A stretch of DNA of 45,632 bases, from NCBI RefSeq assembly GCF_900199725.1, contig NZ_LT904904.1:1657335-1702966 (forward strand), given 5' to 3'. The stretch's first letter is position 1. The number at the start of each line of letters is the position of its first letter. A model generated the notes under the pieces. That model was not told where the DNA came from, ran no database searches, and worked only from the letters and a program-made list of their open reading frames with translations. Positions 36,603-45,064 of the stretch are shown piece after piece. Source of the stretch: Cytobacillus massiliigabonensis. Lineage in GTDB: Bacteria > Bacillota > Bacilli > Bacillales > Cytobacillaceae. Position numbers and translations under genes: made by a program.

Positions 36603-36666
36603 GTAAGAAATTTTGGCCAATTTCTGAACGATTCATGCTTATTTGAAACTATAGGAGGAGCAGATT

Positions 36667-38004
36667 ATGCAAAATGAACAATGGTCTTCAAAAATTGGCT
36701 TTATCTTAGCTTCTGCCGGTTCAGCAATTGGGCTGGGGGCAATTTGGAAGCTTCCGTATGTAACAGGAAATAGCGGAGGCGGCGCATTTATTCTTTTATT
36801 CTTAATTTTTTCCTTGCTTATCGGATTTCCGCTGTTACTAGGTGAATTTGTTATCGGGCGCAGTACGGGAAAAGAAGCAATTTCTGCATACAAGACGATT
36901 GCACCTAAATCTAAATGGCATTGGATTGGTTATCTAGGAGTATTTACTTGCTTTCTTCTTCTGTCATTTTACAGTGTAATCGGCGGCTGGATCATTAAAT
37001 ATTTGTTTGCAAGTGTTACGGGGGGAATGCCTGTTGAAGCAGATGGCTATGTAGCATTTTTTAATCAATCAGTTGGGAATCCTCTTGAAGTTATTATTTT
37101 CCAAGCAATCTTTTTAATTATCACTATTGTTGTTGTTGCAAGAGGTGTGCAGCAAGGTATTGAACAAATTAGTAAAATCATGATGCCTGCTCTGTTCTTA
37201 TTATTTATCGTTTTAATTGTCCGTTCCTTAACATTAGAGGGGGCAATGGCTGGAGTTACGTTCTTTTTAAAGCCTGATTTTTCAAGTTTAACTTCTGAAA
37301 GTGTGCTTTATGCGATGGGACAATCGTTCTTCTCATTGAGTGTAGGGGTTTCTGTGATGGTCACGTATAGCTCGTATTTATCCAAAAAGGAAAGCCTCCT
37401 GCAGCCAGCTCTTTCCATTGTGGCGATGAATCTATTCATTTCTATCTTAGCTGGACTGGCGATTTTCCCAGCTGTGTTTTCATTAGGGTTTGAACCAGAA
37501 GGTGGACCTGGATTGTTATTTATTGTTCTGCCATCTGTTTTTGATCAAATTGTTTTTGGAAAAGTATTTTTATTGCTATTCCTTTCCTTATTTTTATTCG
37601 CTACGCTCACATCTGCTTTTTCGATGCTTGAAATTGTCGTGGCAGCATTGATGACTAAGAAGGGAAAAGGGAGAGGCCGAATGGCTTGGCTAATTGGTGT
37701 AGCAATTTTCCTAGTTGGAATTCCTTCTGCTCTATCCTTCAGCACATTATCTGACATCACGATTTTTGGAAAAAGTATTTTTGATAGTGCTGATTTTCTA
37801 GTTAGTAATATTTTGATGCCGATTGGCGCGTTGCTCATCTCTATTTTCGTATCCTATAAAATGAAGAAGGATCTTTTAAGAAGTGAACTGATCCAAGGGA
37901 AAAAAAGCTTGAACTTTATTTTTACAGTGTGGTTCTTCCTAATGAGATATGTCGTTCCTCTTGTCATTATTATTGTGTTCCTTGATGTAGTGGGTATTAT
38001 TTAA
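36667..38004 (+). CDS. Sodium-dependent amino-acid transporter (SNF/NSS family)
   Basis: This 445-residue membrane protein has about eleven hydrophobic segments. The NSS signature is in the first one ([20 protein letters not shown] and [11 protein letters not shown]), with an unwound substrate and sodium-binding GLGAIWKLP. Bacterial relatives are MhsT and TnaT, which import hydrophobic and aromatic amino acids. The T-box leader suggests phenylalanine is the regulatory signal and a likely substrate. AGGAGGAG precedes the ATG. A bidirectional terminator follows. Confidence 0.9.
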   Translation: MQNEQWSSKIGFILASAGSAIGLGAIWKLPYVTGNSGGGAFILLFLIFSLLIGFPLLLGEFVIGRSTGKEAISAYKTIAPKSKWHWIGYLGVFTCFLLLSFYSVIGGWIIKYLFASVTGGMPVEADGYVAFFNQSVGNPLEVIIFQAIFLIITIVVVARGVQQGIEQISKIMMPALFLLFIVLIVRSLTLEGAMAGVTFFLKPDFSSLTSESVLYAMGQSFFSLSVGVSVMVTYSSYLSKKESLLQPALSIVAMNLFISILAGLAIFPAVFSLGFEPEGGPGLLFIVLPSVFDQIVFGKVFLLLFLSLFLFATLTSAFSMLEIVVAALMTKKGKGRGRMAWLIGVAIFLVGIPSALSFSTLSDITIFGKSIFDSADFLVSNILMPIGALLISIFVSYKMKKDLLRSELIQGKKSLNFIFTVWFFLMRYVVPLVIIIVFLDVVGII

Positions 38005-38009
38005 ACAAT

Positions 38010-38042
38010 AAAAAAGATGGACAAAAGTGTCCATCCTTTTTA
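38010..38042. terminator. Bidirectional terminator between the SNF transporter and namA
   Basis: GATGGACA (38016-38023) pairs with TGTCCATC (38028-38035), flanked by an A6 run on the left and CTTTTTA on the right, between convergent genes. Confidence 0.85.
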
Positions 38043-38046
38043 TTAC

Positions 38047-39069
38047 CTATACAAGCCACCCTCGCTCATACTGTTTTGGCGGTTCGATATCTATGCCAAG
38101 CTCCTTCGCTGCTGTCCGCGGCCAATAGGGGTCACGCAGCAGCTCGCGTGCAAGGAAAATTAAATCGGCACGCTCATTTTGTATAATCTCTTCTGCATGC
38201 AGCGGAGCTGTAATTAAGCCTACTGCACCAGTAGGAATGCCAGCTTCTTCTTTAATTTTTTCGGAAAACTTTACTTGGTAGCCAGGGTACGTATGAATTC
38301 TAGCAGGGACAACCGCTCCTGAGCTAACATCAATTAGGTCGATTCCTTGGTCTTTCATCCATTTGCCAAATTGTACATAATCCTCAGCGGTTAAGCCTTC
38401 CTCATGATAATCATGAGCAGATACCCGAACAAATAACGGCCCATCCCATACAGTTTTAATTGCTTCAATGACTTCATACAGGAAGCGATAACGATTTTCG
38501 GGAGAACCGCCATATTCGTCTGTTCGCTGATTAGAAAGAGGGGATAGAAATTCATTAATTAGATAGCCGTGGGCCCCGTGAATTTCGATGATATCAAAGC
38601 CGGCTTTTTTCGCTCTTTCTGCCCCTCGCTTGAATGCTTCTATTGTTTCTTGAATTTCCTCAATTGTCATTTCTTTTGGCTGTTTCATTTTTTCATTGAA
38701 GGCTAAGGCGGATGGTGCAAGGATTTCACCCTCGAGGACTGCTTTTCGTCCAGCATGGGCAAGCTGAATCCCTGTTGTCGCACCATGTTCCTTCATTAAA
38801 TCAGTCAGTTCCTTTAGCCCGGCAATATGATCATCGCTCCAGATTCCCAAGTCATTCGGGGATATCCGGCCTTGTGGAGTAACAGCAGTTGCTTCCAAAA
38901 TAATCAGACCAACCTGACCGACAGCGCGGCTCGTATAATGCGTTTTATGCCAATTCTCCACCATGCCATCCTCGTTTGGGCACGAGTACATGCACATCGG
39001 TGCCATGACAATCCGATTTTTAATCGTCGTATTTTTAATCGTAAAAGGGGTAAATAGTTTTGCTTCCAT
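38047..39069 (-). CDS. namA: Old yellow enzyme NamA (YqjM), NADPH dehydrogenase
   Basis: This FMN enzyme reduces activated C=C bonds and nitro compounds. The 340 residues match B. subtilis YqjM (338). Class markers are Cys26 in APMCMYSC, the histidine pair in [17 protein letters not shown] and [19 protein letters not shown], and the C-terminal [16 protein letters not shown] precedes the ATG at 39069. In B. subtilis it is an oxidative-stress and xenobiotic-induced gene. No operator was evident here. Confidence 0.95.
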   Translation of the reverse strand: MEAKLFTPFTIKNTTIKNRIVMAPMCMYSCPNEDGMVENWHKTHYTSRAVGQVGLIILEATAVTPQGRISPNDLGIWSDDHIAGLKELTDLMKEHGATTGIQLAHAGRKAVLEGEILAPSALAFNEKMKQPKEMTIEEIQETIEAFKRGAERAKKAGFDIIEIHGAHGYLINEFLSPLSNQRTDEYGGSPENRYRFLYEVIEAIKTVWDGPLFVRVSAHDYHEEGLTAEDYVQFGKWMKDQGIDLIDVSSGAVVPARIHTYPGYQVKFSEKIKEEAGIPTGAVGLITAPLHAEEIIQNERADLIFLARELLRDPYWPRTAAKELGIDIEPPKQYERGWLV

Positions 39070-39137
39070 TAGAAAAACCTCCTCTTATGTAGCAGCTTTT
39101 CTCTAGTATAACAATCGTTTCTTAAAATGAAAAAGAA

Positions 39138-40274
39138 CTAGCTTCTCTTCTCACGCAATTCACTCAGACGATATTTTGTTCCTCTCCATATGATGCCGCC
39201 TCTTTTAAATGTCAAGAAGCTCGCACGGATAATTGAATAAGTAAAGACAAGTGCCGTGATTGGAAATAAGAGAAAGAGCAGAGGGGAGAAGGTTGTCATC
39301 TGCTTTATGATCAATGTGTAAACAATAGCTAGCAGAAGGATATTAGCTGCACTTAAAGCAATATGGTCTCGGGAAAACAATGTGAAGAAAGGAAGGACTT
39401 GTGAAAAGAACACACCAGCTATCGCGAATACAACCATACTAATCCGATAATGAAGACCCGCAAATGTATTTTTCTCGAGTCCAATTAAAGCTTCTTTTAA
39501 GCTGCCATACCACTCTACCTCAAGCAGCTCCATAGCAGTCACTATTCGCTGATGAAGCCCCATTTCTTTTAGTTTCTTCCCAAGCATTAAATCATCGTCT
39601 GGGCGCATTCTAATCGCTTCGTGCGTTCCGAAAGCATGATACGCCTTTTTTGTTAGCATATTGAAAGCACCGATTCCCATTCCCGTTTTCGAAGTCGGTC
39701 TGTTTGCCATCCACGGACGCTTATAGTAAGAAAAGCCAAACATGAAAAAAGCTATAAAGGATTGGAGAAAGATGCTTCTTCCATATAGATTTGGAGCGGC
39801 AGTTAAGTGATCAAGTTTATTGTTTGTAAAATAGCTGATCGCCTTGCCAATGGCTTGTTCTTGGAATTGAACATCTGCATCTGTAAATAATAGGAGCTCC
39901 CCGGCGGCTTCTTTTGTACCTGCATAAAGCGCATAATTTTTCCCAAGCCAGCTTTCTGGGAGCTTCTGAATATGAATAATCTTTATCCGTCTGTCAGTTT
40001 CCTGCAATTGATCCATGATCTTTCCCGTTTTGTCAGTCGATCGATCATTCACTAAAATCCATTCAATGTTTCTATAGTTTTGTTTCAGCTGGCTGATGAT
40101 GCTGCTTTTGATGTTCTCTTCTTCATTCCGAGCTGCAACAATAATTGAAAGCAGCGGACCGTTTATTTGCTCCCCTTCATCTTCCAGCCGATCTAATTTT
40201 CTAAAGCCGGCACTGGCATCAAATAGAATTGCCAGCCAAACAAACAAGCTTAAAGCTAGCAGAGCGGTTAGCAT
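39138..40274 (-). CDS. Membrane glycosyltransferase, family 2
   Basis: A GT-A catalytic domain is followed by about three membrane helices, 378 residues in all. An N-terminal helix (LTALLALSLFVWLAILF) leads to SIIVAARNEEENI, the nucleotide site VNDRSTDKT, the metal-binding LLFTDADVQF (DxD-like) and the acceptor loop RPDDDLMLGKKL. The C-terminal helices start near 270. The layout resembles the carotenoid or hopanoid-associated glycosyltransferases (CrtQ/HpnB-like), but the acceptor cannot be told. GGAAGTG precedes the ATG. It is divergent from the NERD gene with the long phased array between them. It is not in B. subtilis at this place. Confidence 0.82.
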   Translation of the reverse strand: MLTALLALSLFVWLAILFDASAGFRKLDRLEDEGEQINGPLLSIIVAARNEEENIKSSIISQLKQNYRNIEWILVNDRSTDKTGKIMDQLQETDRRIKIIHIQKLPESWLGKNYALYAGTKEAAGELLLFTDADVQFQEQAIGKAISYFTNNKLDHLTAAPNLYGRSIFLQSFIAFFMFGFSYYKRPWMANRPTSKTGMGIGAFNMLTKKAYHAFGTHEAIRMRPDDDLMLGKKLKEMGLHQRIVTAMELLEVEWYGSLKEALIGLEKNTFAGLHYRISMVVFAIAGVFFSQVLPFFTLFSRDHIALSAANILLLAIVYTLIIKQMTTFSPLLFLLFPITALVFTYSIIRASFLTFKRGGIIWRGTKYRLSELREKRS

Positions 40275-40315
40275 TGGGACACTTCCTTAGGGAAAAGTTT
40301 TGTAAATATTTTTGT

Positions 40316-40730
40316 GGTGCAAATAAGATTAATTTTCTGCAAAAATACTGTTGGGATTGCAAAAAATGACTTAGGTTTGCAAATAAAAATAAGTACTTGC
40401 AAAAATACTATAGAAGATTGCAAATAAGAATGGGTACTTACAAAAATAGTATAGGTTTGCAAATAAAAATGAATGATTGCAAAAATACTATAGAACTTTG
40501 CAAATAAAAAAGGGAAATTGCAAAAATAGTATAGGTTTGCAAATAAAAATGAATAATTGCAAAAACAGTATAGGAGTTTGCAATTAAAAATGGCCTTTTG
40601 CAAAAATAATAAAAGGTTTGCAAATAAATAAGAAATTCTGCAAAAAAGTTTATTTAAAAATATAGTAATCAAGGTTTTGCAAAAAATGTGTCAAATTTCG
40701 CAAATATATAACAAATATTTGCAAATAAAC
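40316..40730. repeat. 20-bp phased TTTGCAAA array (array 4, longest)
   Basis: Core positions (T of TGC) are 40318, 338, 358, 378, 398, 419, 439 (TAC), 458, 478, 499, 519, 538, 558, 579, 599, 619, 639, 678, 699 (CGC) and 720. That is 20 units in 21 phased slots, one slot (659) having lost its core. From 40378 to 40639 the units alternate strictly between TTTGCAAATAAAAATG and TTGCAAAAATAGTATAGG types, making a 40-bp dimer. The array fills most of the 525-base divergent gap between the glycosyltransferase and the NERD gene. The minus strand is nearly stop-free across it, which creates long false reading frames. Confidence 0.93.
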
Positions 40731-40799
40731 TAATTTACAGCAGGAGCTTTTGTCAGTTAGATTGAATATATCATTGAAATTATGAAAGGTGTGATCCAA

Positions 40800-41765
40800 T
40801 TGATTGTAATGGAACGTGTTCAGCCGCATAGAATACTCAAAAATGAAGCCTTATTAAGGCGGCTTTCAAAAATTCATGTGAAACGTCCCCTAATTGAAGC
40901 TGAGCAAGGGAAAAGAATTGCTGGCTATCAAGGAGAACTCGCATCAGATTATTACGTGAAAAAGCTCCTTCAGAAAGAATACCTCATTTTTCATGGACTA
41001 AGACTCCAAAACGCCGATGATTTCTTCCAAATCGATACACTGATTCTTAGTACGAAGTTTTTTCTAATCCTAGAAGTGAAGAATTACACAGGTACAATTT
41101 ATTTCGACTTCAAACATAAGCAACTTATTCAACATGTTAATGAATCAGAAAAGGCTTATCTTTGTCCGATTCTCCAAGCGAAAAGACAGCAATATGAATT
41201 TACAAACTGGCTTAAAGAGCAAAAAATCGAATTACCCTCAGAATTTTTAGTCGCTATTAGCAATCCCTCAACGATTATTAAATCAGATCCCCAACATTAC
41301 GAAGCGCACCAAAAGGTAGTGCGGCCACAAGAGCTCGTAGATAAAATCAATACATTTAGTAAGCAATATGCAAAGGATAAATTAACATCTTCCGAATTAA
41401 AAAAGGTAACAAAAATCTTATTAAAAAAGCATGTTCCAGAGTCTTATGATGCCCTAGACTATTATAAAATACCTGAAACAGATGTTATGACTGGTGTTCA
41501 GTGCCCAGAATGTGGAGTGTTTGGTATGAAACGAATTCATGGTACTTGGTATTGTCCGTCTTGCAAGGCAAAACATAAAGATGAACACATTCAAGCCATT
41601 CATGATTATTTCCTTTTAATCAATTCAACGATAACGAATAAAAAGTTATGTGAATTTCTTCATTTAACCTCACCATATATCGCTAGTCGCCTCTTAGCCA
41701 AAATGAACCTCCCCTATACTGGAACGAAAAAGGGGAGAGTGTATATGCAAAAAGGAATAACTTGA
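40800..41765 (+). CDS. NERD-domain (nuclease-related) protein with zinc ribbon and possible HTH
   Basis: The 321 residues show an N-terminal NERD domain with a restriction-endonuclease-like core: GYQGELASDYY (E46), FQIDTLIL (D79) and FLILEVKN (E92-x-K94). A C4 zinc ribbon CPEC...CPSC follows (C235, C238, C252, C255), then a C-terminal NKKLCEFLHLTSPYIASRLL stretch resembling a helix-turn-helix. A DNA-acting protein is likely, but the reaction is unknown. The start is TTG 40800 (LIVMERVQPH) after AAAGGTG. ATG 40782 and ATG 40809 are alternatives. The gene is bracketed on both sides by 20-bp phased repeat arrays. It is not in B. subtilis at this place. Confidence 0.88.
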   Translation: MIVMERVQPHRILKNEALLRRLSKIHVKRPLIEAEQGKRIAGYQGELASDYYVKKLLQKEYLIFHGLRLQNADDFFQIDTLILSTKFFLILEVKNYTGTIYFDFKHKQLIQHVNESEKAYLCPILQAKRQQYEFTNWLKEQKIELPSEFLVAISNPSTIIKSDPQHYEAHQKVVRPQELVDKINTFSKQYAKDKLTSSELKKVTKILLKKHVPESYDALDYYKIPETDVMTGVQCPECGVFGMKRIHGTWYCPSCKAKHKDEHIQAIHDYFLLINSTITNKKLCEFLHLTSPYIASRLLAKMNLPYTGTKKGRVYMQKGIT

Positions 41766-41767
41766 GT

Positions 41768-41995
41768 TTTGCAAAAATAAAGAAGAGTTTGCAAACAAAA
41801 TGGGCACTTTGCAAAAATAAAGCAGAATTTGCAAATAAACTGAGCACTTTGCAAAAATAAGGTAGAATCCGCAAATAAAAAGGGCACTTCGCAAAAATAA
41901 GGTGGAAACTGCAAATGAACTAAGCATTTCGCAAAGATAATGTAGAGTTTTCAAATAAACTGAGCATTTTGCCAAAAAACTAGTTACTTGCAAAT
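41768..41995. repeat. 20-bp phased TTTGCAAA array (array 5, most regular)
   Basis: GC cores lie at 41771, 791, 811, 831, 851, 871, 891, 911, 931, (951, mutated to TC) and 971, in ten exact 20-base steps, with a last unit at 990. Units alternate between TTTGCAAAAATAARGNRGA and TTTGCAAATAAACTGAGCAC, giving six 40-bp dimers. The array begins within a few bases of the NERD stop and ends about 20 bases before the convergent proI stop, so it fills the gap. No ordinary terminator hairpin was seen there. Confidence 0.93.
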
Positions 41996-42015
41996 AAAAC
42001 TCAGCAAGTAACCAG

Positions 42016-42846
42016 TTATACCTTCATCCCTGCACGAATATTATCACCTAGCCGTTTTGACTGGGCAGTTGCTTCTTTTATGCAATCAATAAAGGCATGC
42101 TGTACGCGATAGTTTTCTAATACCTTCAGTCCTGCTTCTGTTGTTCCGCCAGGACTTGTTACTTCCTTCCGCAGCTGCTCGGGTTCTTTTGCTGATTTTG
42201 ACAGCATTTCCGCCGCTCCGAGCAACGTTTGCACGATGAATTCCTTTGCGACTTCTTTCTCAAGTCCGACATCGACTGCGCTTTTTTCCATCGCTTCTGC
42301 CAGATAATAAATATAGGCAGGCCCGCTTCCAGACAATCCAGTAACAGCATCAAGCTGCTCTTCTTCGACGAGTGCTGTTACACCGACAGTTGCGAACATT
42401 TTTGATACAATCCTCATCTGTTCGGCTGATACTTTCTGATTAATTGCAAGGGCGGTAGCTGATTTTCCGACGGCTGCCGATGTATTTGGCATCGCCCTTA
42501 CGATAGCTAACGATTGTCCTGCAAGCATTTCAATACTGCTCATCGATACGCCAGCCAGTACCGAAATTATAAGCATCTCCTTAGTTAAATACTTCTTAAT
42601 ATGCGCAAGTGCCTCAGCCGCATCCTTTGGCTTCATGGCTAATATGACAAGGCTGGTATTTTGAAAAAGTTCATCTAAATCATAAGTTGTTTGCACATCA
42701 TATAGATTTTGTAAAGATACTAATTTTTCATGATCCGTCTTGTTCGTAACCCAAATTTGTCTGCTGTCCATTAGCTTATTTTTTACAATGCCAGCTATTA
42801 AAGCCTCTGCCATGGAGCCTGCGCCAATGACCGCTAATTTTTCCAT
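42016..42846 (-). CDS. proI: Pyrroline-5-carboxylate reductase (YqjO)
   Basis: This enzyme reduces 1-pyrroline-5-carboxylate to proline with NAD(P)H, the last step of proline synthesis. The 276 residues show the Rossmann start LAVIGAGSMAEALIAGI, ILAMKPKD, RAMPNTSAAVG and the C-terminal catalytic signature DAVTGLSGSGPAYIYYL followed by LRKEVTSPGGTTEAGL. ATG 42846 follows AGGAGG. The frame is open further upstream, but that part is the T-box terminator region. A proline T-box controls it. Confidence 0.96.
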   Translation of the reverse strand: MEKLAVIGAGSMAEALIAGIVKNKLMDSRQIWVTNKTDHEKLVSLQNLYDVQTTYDLDELFQNTSLVILAMKPKDAAEALAHIKKYLTKEMLIISVLAGVSMSSIEMLAGQSLAIVRAMPNTSAAVGKSATALAINQKVSAEQMRIVSKMFATVGVTALVEEEQLDAVTGLSGSGPAYIYYLAEAMEKSAVDVGLEKEVAKEFIVQTLLGAAEMLSKSAKEPEQLRKEVTSPGGTTEAGLKVLENYRVQHAFIDCIKEATAQSKRLGDNIRAGMKV

Positions 42847-42884
42847 TCGTATTCCTCCTGTATAAATGAATTTTTGAAAATAAA

Positions 42885-43135
42885 AAAGTCCCTCCATCCT
42901 GTAAAGGACGAAAGGACTAAGCATTTCGCGGTACCACCTTCAATTACCCTTTTCATAAAATCACAAAAAGGCATCTCGACTCCGTTAACGCCGGAAAATA
43001 CGTTTAGGTTTGCCTAACCGCTCATAAGGTAGGTTCAATGGTCAAGTGGACGGTGAAGCCTTTCAGCCTGGTTGAGCTTCACTCTCTTTCGTCTTTTTCC
43101 ATTTACTGACCTTACTCATCGCTATTTCCAATTTG
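42885..43135 (-). promoter_or_regulatory. T-box riboswitch, proline specifier, of proI
   Basis: On the minus strand the T-box AGGTGGTACCGCG (around 42927-42940) is preceded by stem I. Its specifier loop reads GAA-CCT-ACC, with CCT (proline) at 43031-43033. A terminator hairpin with GTCC...GGAC arms and a TTTTTT run (about 42889-42920) follows. Uncharged tRNA-Pro should allow read-through into proI, consistent with the enzyme. Confidence 0.94.
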
Positions 43136-43150
43136 AAGATATTAATAGTG

Positions 43151-43180
43151 ATTATGAAGGGGGACAAGCCCTTTTGTCAA
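43151..43180 (-). promoter_or_regulatory. Probable sigma-A promoter of the proI T-box transcript
   Basis: On the minus strand TTGACA (43180-43175) and CATAAT (43156-43151) are separated by 18 bases. They lie just upstream of the T-box leader start. Confidence 0.75.
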
Positions 43181-43239
43181 GGGATAGATGTGGCGAATAT
43201 TCAAAATATTAAATATCCCATTGCCTAACGATAAAACTC

Positions 43240-43680
43240 CTATTCAAAAATATAACCGATAACATCCAGCGCTTGATCAACTGTTTCTACAGTCACGTTT
43301 GCTTTATTTGAAAGTTCTTTTAATGGATGAATGAATGATTCAGGCCTAATGATAATGGTAGGTTTATTCATCGTTATAGCAATGCTTGCATCCATAGCTG
43401 TATTCCATTGCTTATATTTTTCTCCAAATAATGCAATGACAATATCTGATTTCTGCATTAAAACTTGTGTTCTGAAATTATTAATATCAGACGCTGCGTC
43501 ATCCTTATATAAATTTCCGGGTTGTTTCCCCAGAATTTCTTCACCGATATTATCTGATTTTTCATGGTTTGTTTGAGGTGAAACGAATCGTAATGGTAAA
43601 TTTCTTTCTTGTGCCTTCAGCTCCAAATCGGTTCTCCAATTATCGTGAATCTGTCCAGCCAAATAAACGGTTAATTCCAA
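43240..43680 (-). CDS. ytoQ: YtoQ family protein
   Basis: This 146-residue cytoplasmic protein is related in fold to nucleoside 2-deoxyribosyltransferases. The family's sequence is strongly conserved here: LTVYLAGQIHDNWR at the start, SPQTNHEKSDNIGEEILGKQ, NNFRTQVLMQKSDIVIALFG, KYKQWNTAMDASIAI and SNKANVTVETVDQALDVI. The biological reaction is unknown. The TTG start at 43680 (LELTVYLAGQ) follows GGGAGGGG. The frame extends upstream to 43794 but gains nothing like the family. Confidence 0.88.
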   Translation of the reverse strand: MELTVYLAGQIHDNWRTDLELKAQERNLPLRFVSPQTNHEKSDNIGEEILGKQPGNLYKDDAASDINNFRTQVLMQKSDIVIALFGEKYKQWNTAMDASIAITMNKPTIIIRPESFIHPLKELSNKANVTVETVDQALDVIGYIFE

Positions 43681-43853
43681 TATTACCCCTCCCAATTTAT
43701 TTCGTTCTAGCTCTATCCTATAAAACTTTTCAAGATTTTCAAAATAATTAGCAGCAATTCGGAAACTTTTTTCAATAACTTTTAGGCATAGCAAACTTGT
43801 AAATCTCTTTGGGAATCCATTTATTTAGTTGATATATATTGTTGAGCAATGTT

Positions 43854-44783
43854 TTAGGCAAGTTCTAGATGTTCTCTCAATTCGCCTTGAATCCGCTGTT
43901 TTTCTTCGTCAGGGACAATAAAATAATAAATATCCTTAATTAATTTTCCATCACCGTCAATAGACATTTGTTCCACTGTATTTGCAGCATTACGGTAATT
44001 TTTTTGGATATCGACCATCTCGTTGAAAATTAGGTTTGTCTTAATATTTTTTCCTAATGCATTAAATATCTTTTGATAATTGCCCAGAGATGAAAAGCTT
44101 GCTCCTTCCTTGATAACTGCTTGGATTACCTCTCTTTGCCTTAGCTGGCGGCCAAAATCACCTCTAGCATCTTCATATCTCATTCGGGAGAACATTAAAG
44201 CTTCTGCTCCATCCAATGTAATTTTGCCTTTAGGAAAATGATTCCCATCTACTGTAAAGTCTAGATCATTATTTACGGTAACGCCTCCAACAGAGTCAAC
44301 GATATCCTGAAAGCCCTCCATATTAATTTGCAAGTAGTAATCAATGGGAATATCCAAGAAATTCTCTACAGTTGCCATTGACATTTCAATTCCTCCAAAT
44401 GCATAGGCATGGTTGATTTTATCTTCTGATCCATGGCCAACAATTTCTGTTCTTGTATCACGCGGAATGCTGAGCATTTTGACAGAATTTTGATTTGGGT
44501 TAACGGTTAAGACGATCATTGTATCAGAACGTCCTCGGTCTCCTTCACGTTCATCAACCCCAAGCATTAAAACAGAGAATGGCTCTTTTTTTTCAAAAGT
44601 TACTTCTTCCATTCTTTTCTCAGATAGTTCTCTTTCAATGGGCTGATGCATCGTGTCAACTGCCTTCGTCAATGACTTATATACTGAATATCCGTATACG
44701 CCGGTGCAAATAAGCAAAAATAATACGACAATGCCAGTTATTCGGAGCCAGGTTCTTTTTTTCTTTTTGGAATCAGATCTCAT
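43854..44783 (-). CDS. LytR-CpsA-Psr (LCP) family wall-polymer ligase
   Basis: LCP enzymes attach teichoic acids or other glycopolymers to peptidoglycan at the outer face of the membrane. This one has 309 residues: a short basic cytoplasmic tail (MRSDSKKKKRTW), one membrane helix (about 16-37) and the LCP domain. Key parts are FSVLMLGVDEREGDRGRSDTM, SIPRDTRTEIVGHG with KINHAYAFGG, VGGVTVNNDLDF and the arginine-rich ALMFSRMRYEDARGDFGRQLRQREV. ATG 44783 is preceded by GGAGG at 8 bases. Upstream in-frame ATGs at 44798 and 44873 lack this. It is nearest to the TagU/LytR group. Confidence 0.92.
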   Translation of the reverse strand: MRSDSKKKKRTWLRITGIVVLFLLICTGVYGYSVYKSLTKAVDTMHQPIERELSEKRMEEVTFEKKEPFSVLMLGVDEREGDRGRSDTMIVLTVNPNQNSVKMLSIPRDTRTEIVGHGSEDKINHAYAFGGIEMSMATVENFLDIPIDYYLQINMEGFQDIVDSVGGVTVNNDLDFTVDGNHFPKGKITLDGAEALMFSRMRYEDARGDFGRQLRQREVIQAVIKEGASFSSLGNYQKIFNALGKNIKTNLIFNEMVDIQKNYRNAANTVEQMSIDGDGKLIKDIYYFIVPDEEKQRIQGELREHLELA

Positions 44784-45064
44784 TTCCTTGTCCTCCATGA
44801 AAGGGTGGTTTTTTAATAAAAGAATAACAGAAATTCTTTTAAAAGAACACTGATGACCTATATAAATAATCATTCGTACCAGTGTTCTCTATAAATGGAC
44901 AAAACTGTTTATTTATCCACGAACGTTGTCTAGTTCTGATTTAATTATGTGAAAATAATGACAATTACTCGAAAGAGGGTTACACTTATTTATATACACG
45001 GGAGCCAGCAAAAATACGTGAAGATAATTCTATCGAGATATAGTGATTTTGAGGAGTTGGAAAA

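Noticed and set aside
40268..40672. Long minus-strand open frames (up to 134 codons) across the phased array, and similar ones at 41683-41993 and 35000-35224
   Set aside because: Translations are low-complexity Phe/Leu/Cys repeats caused by the 20-bp unit, which is stop-poor on that strand in all frames. They appear in several frames at once and lack ribosome sites.
41768..41995. CRISPR array
   Set aside because: The conserved core is only 8-12 bp, the period is 20 bp and the intervening bases are semi-conserved rather than unique spacers. No cas genes are near.
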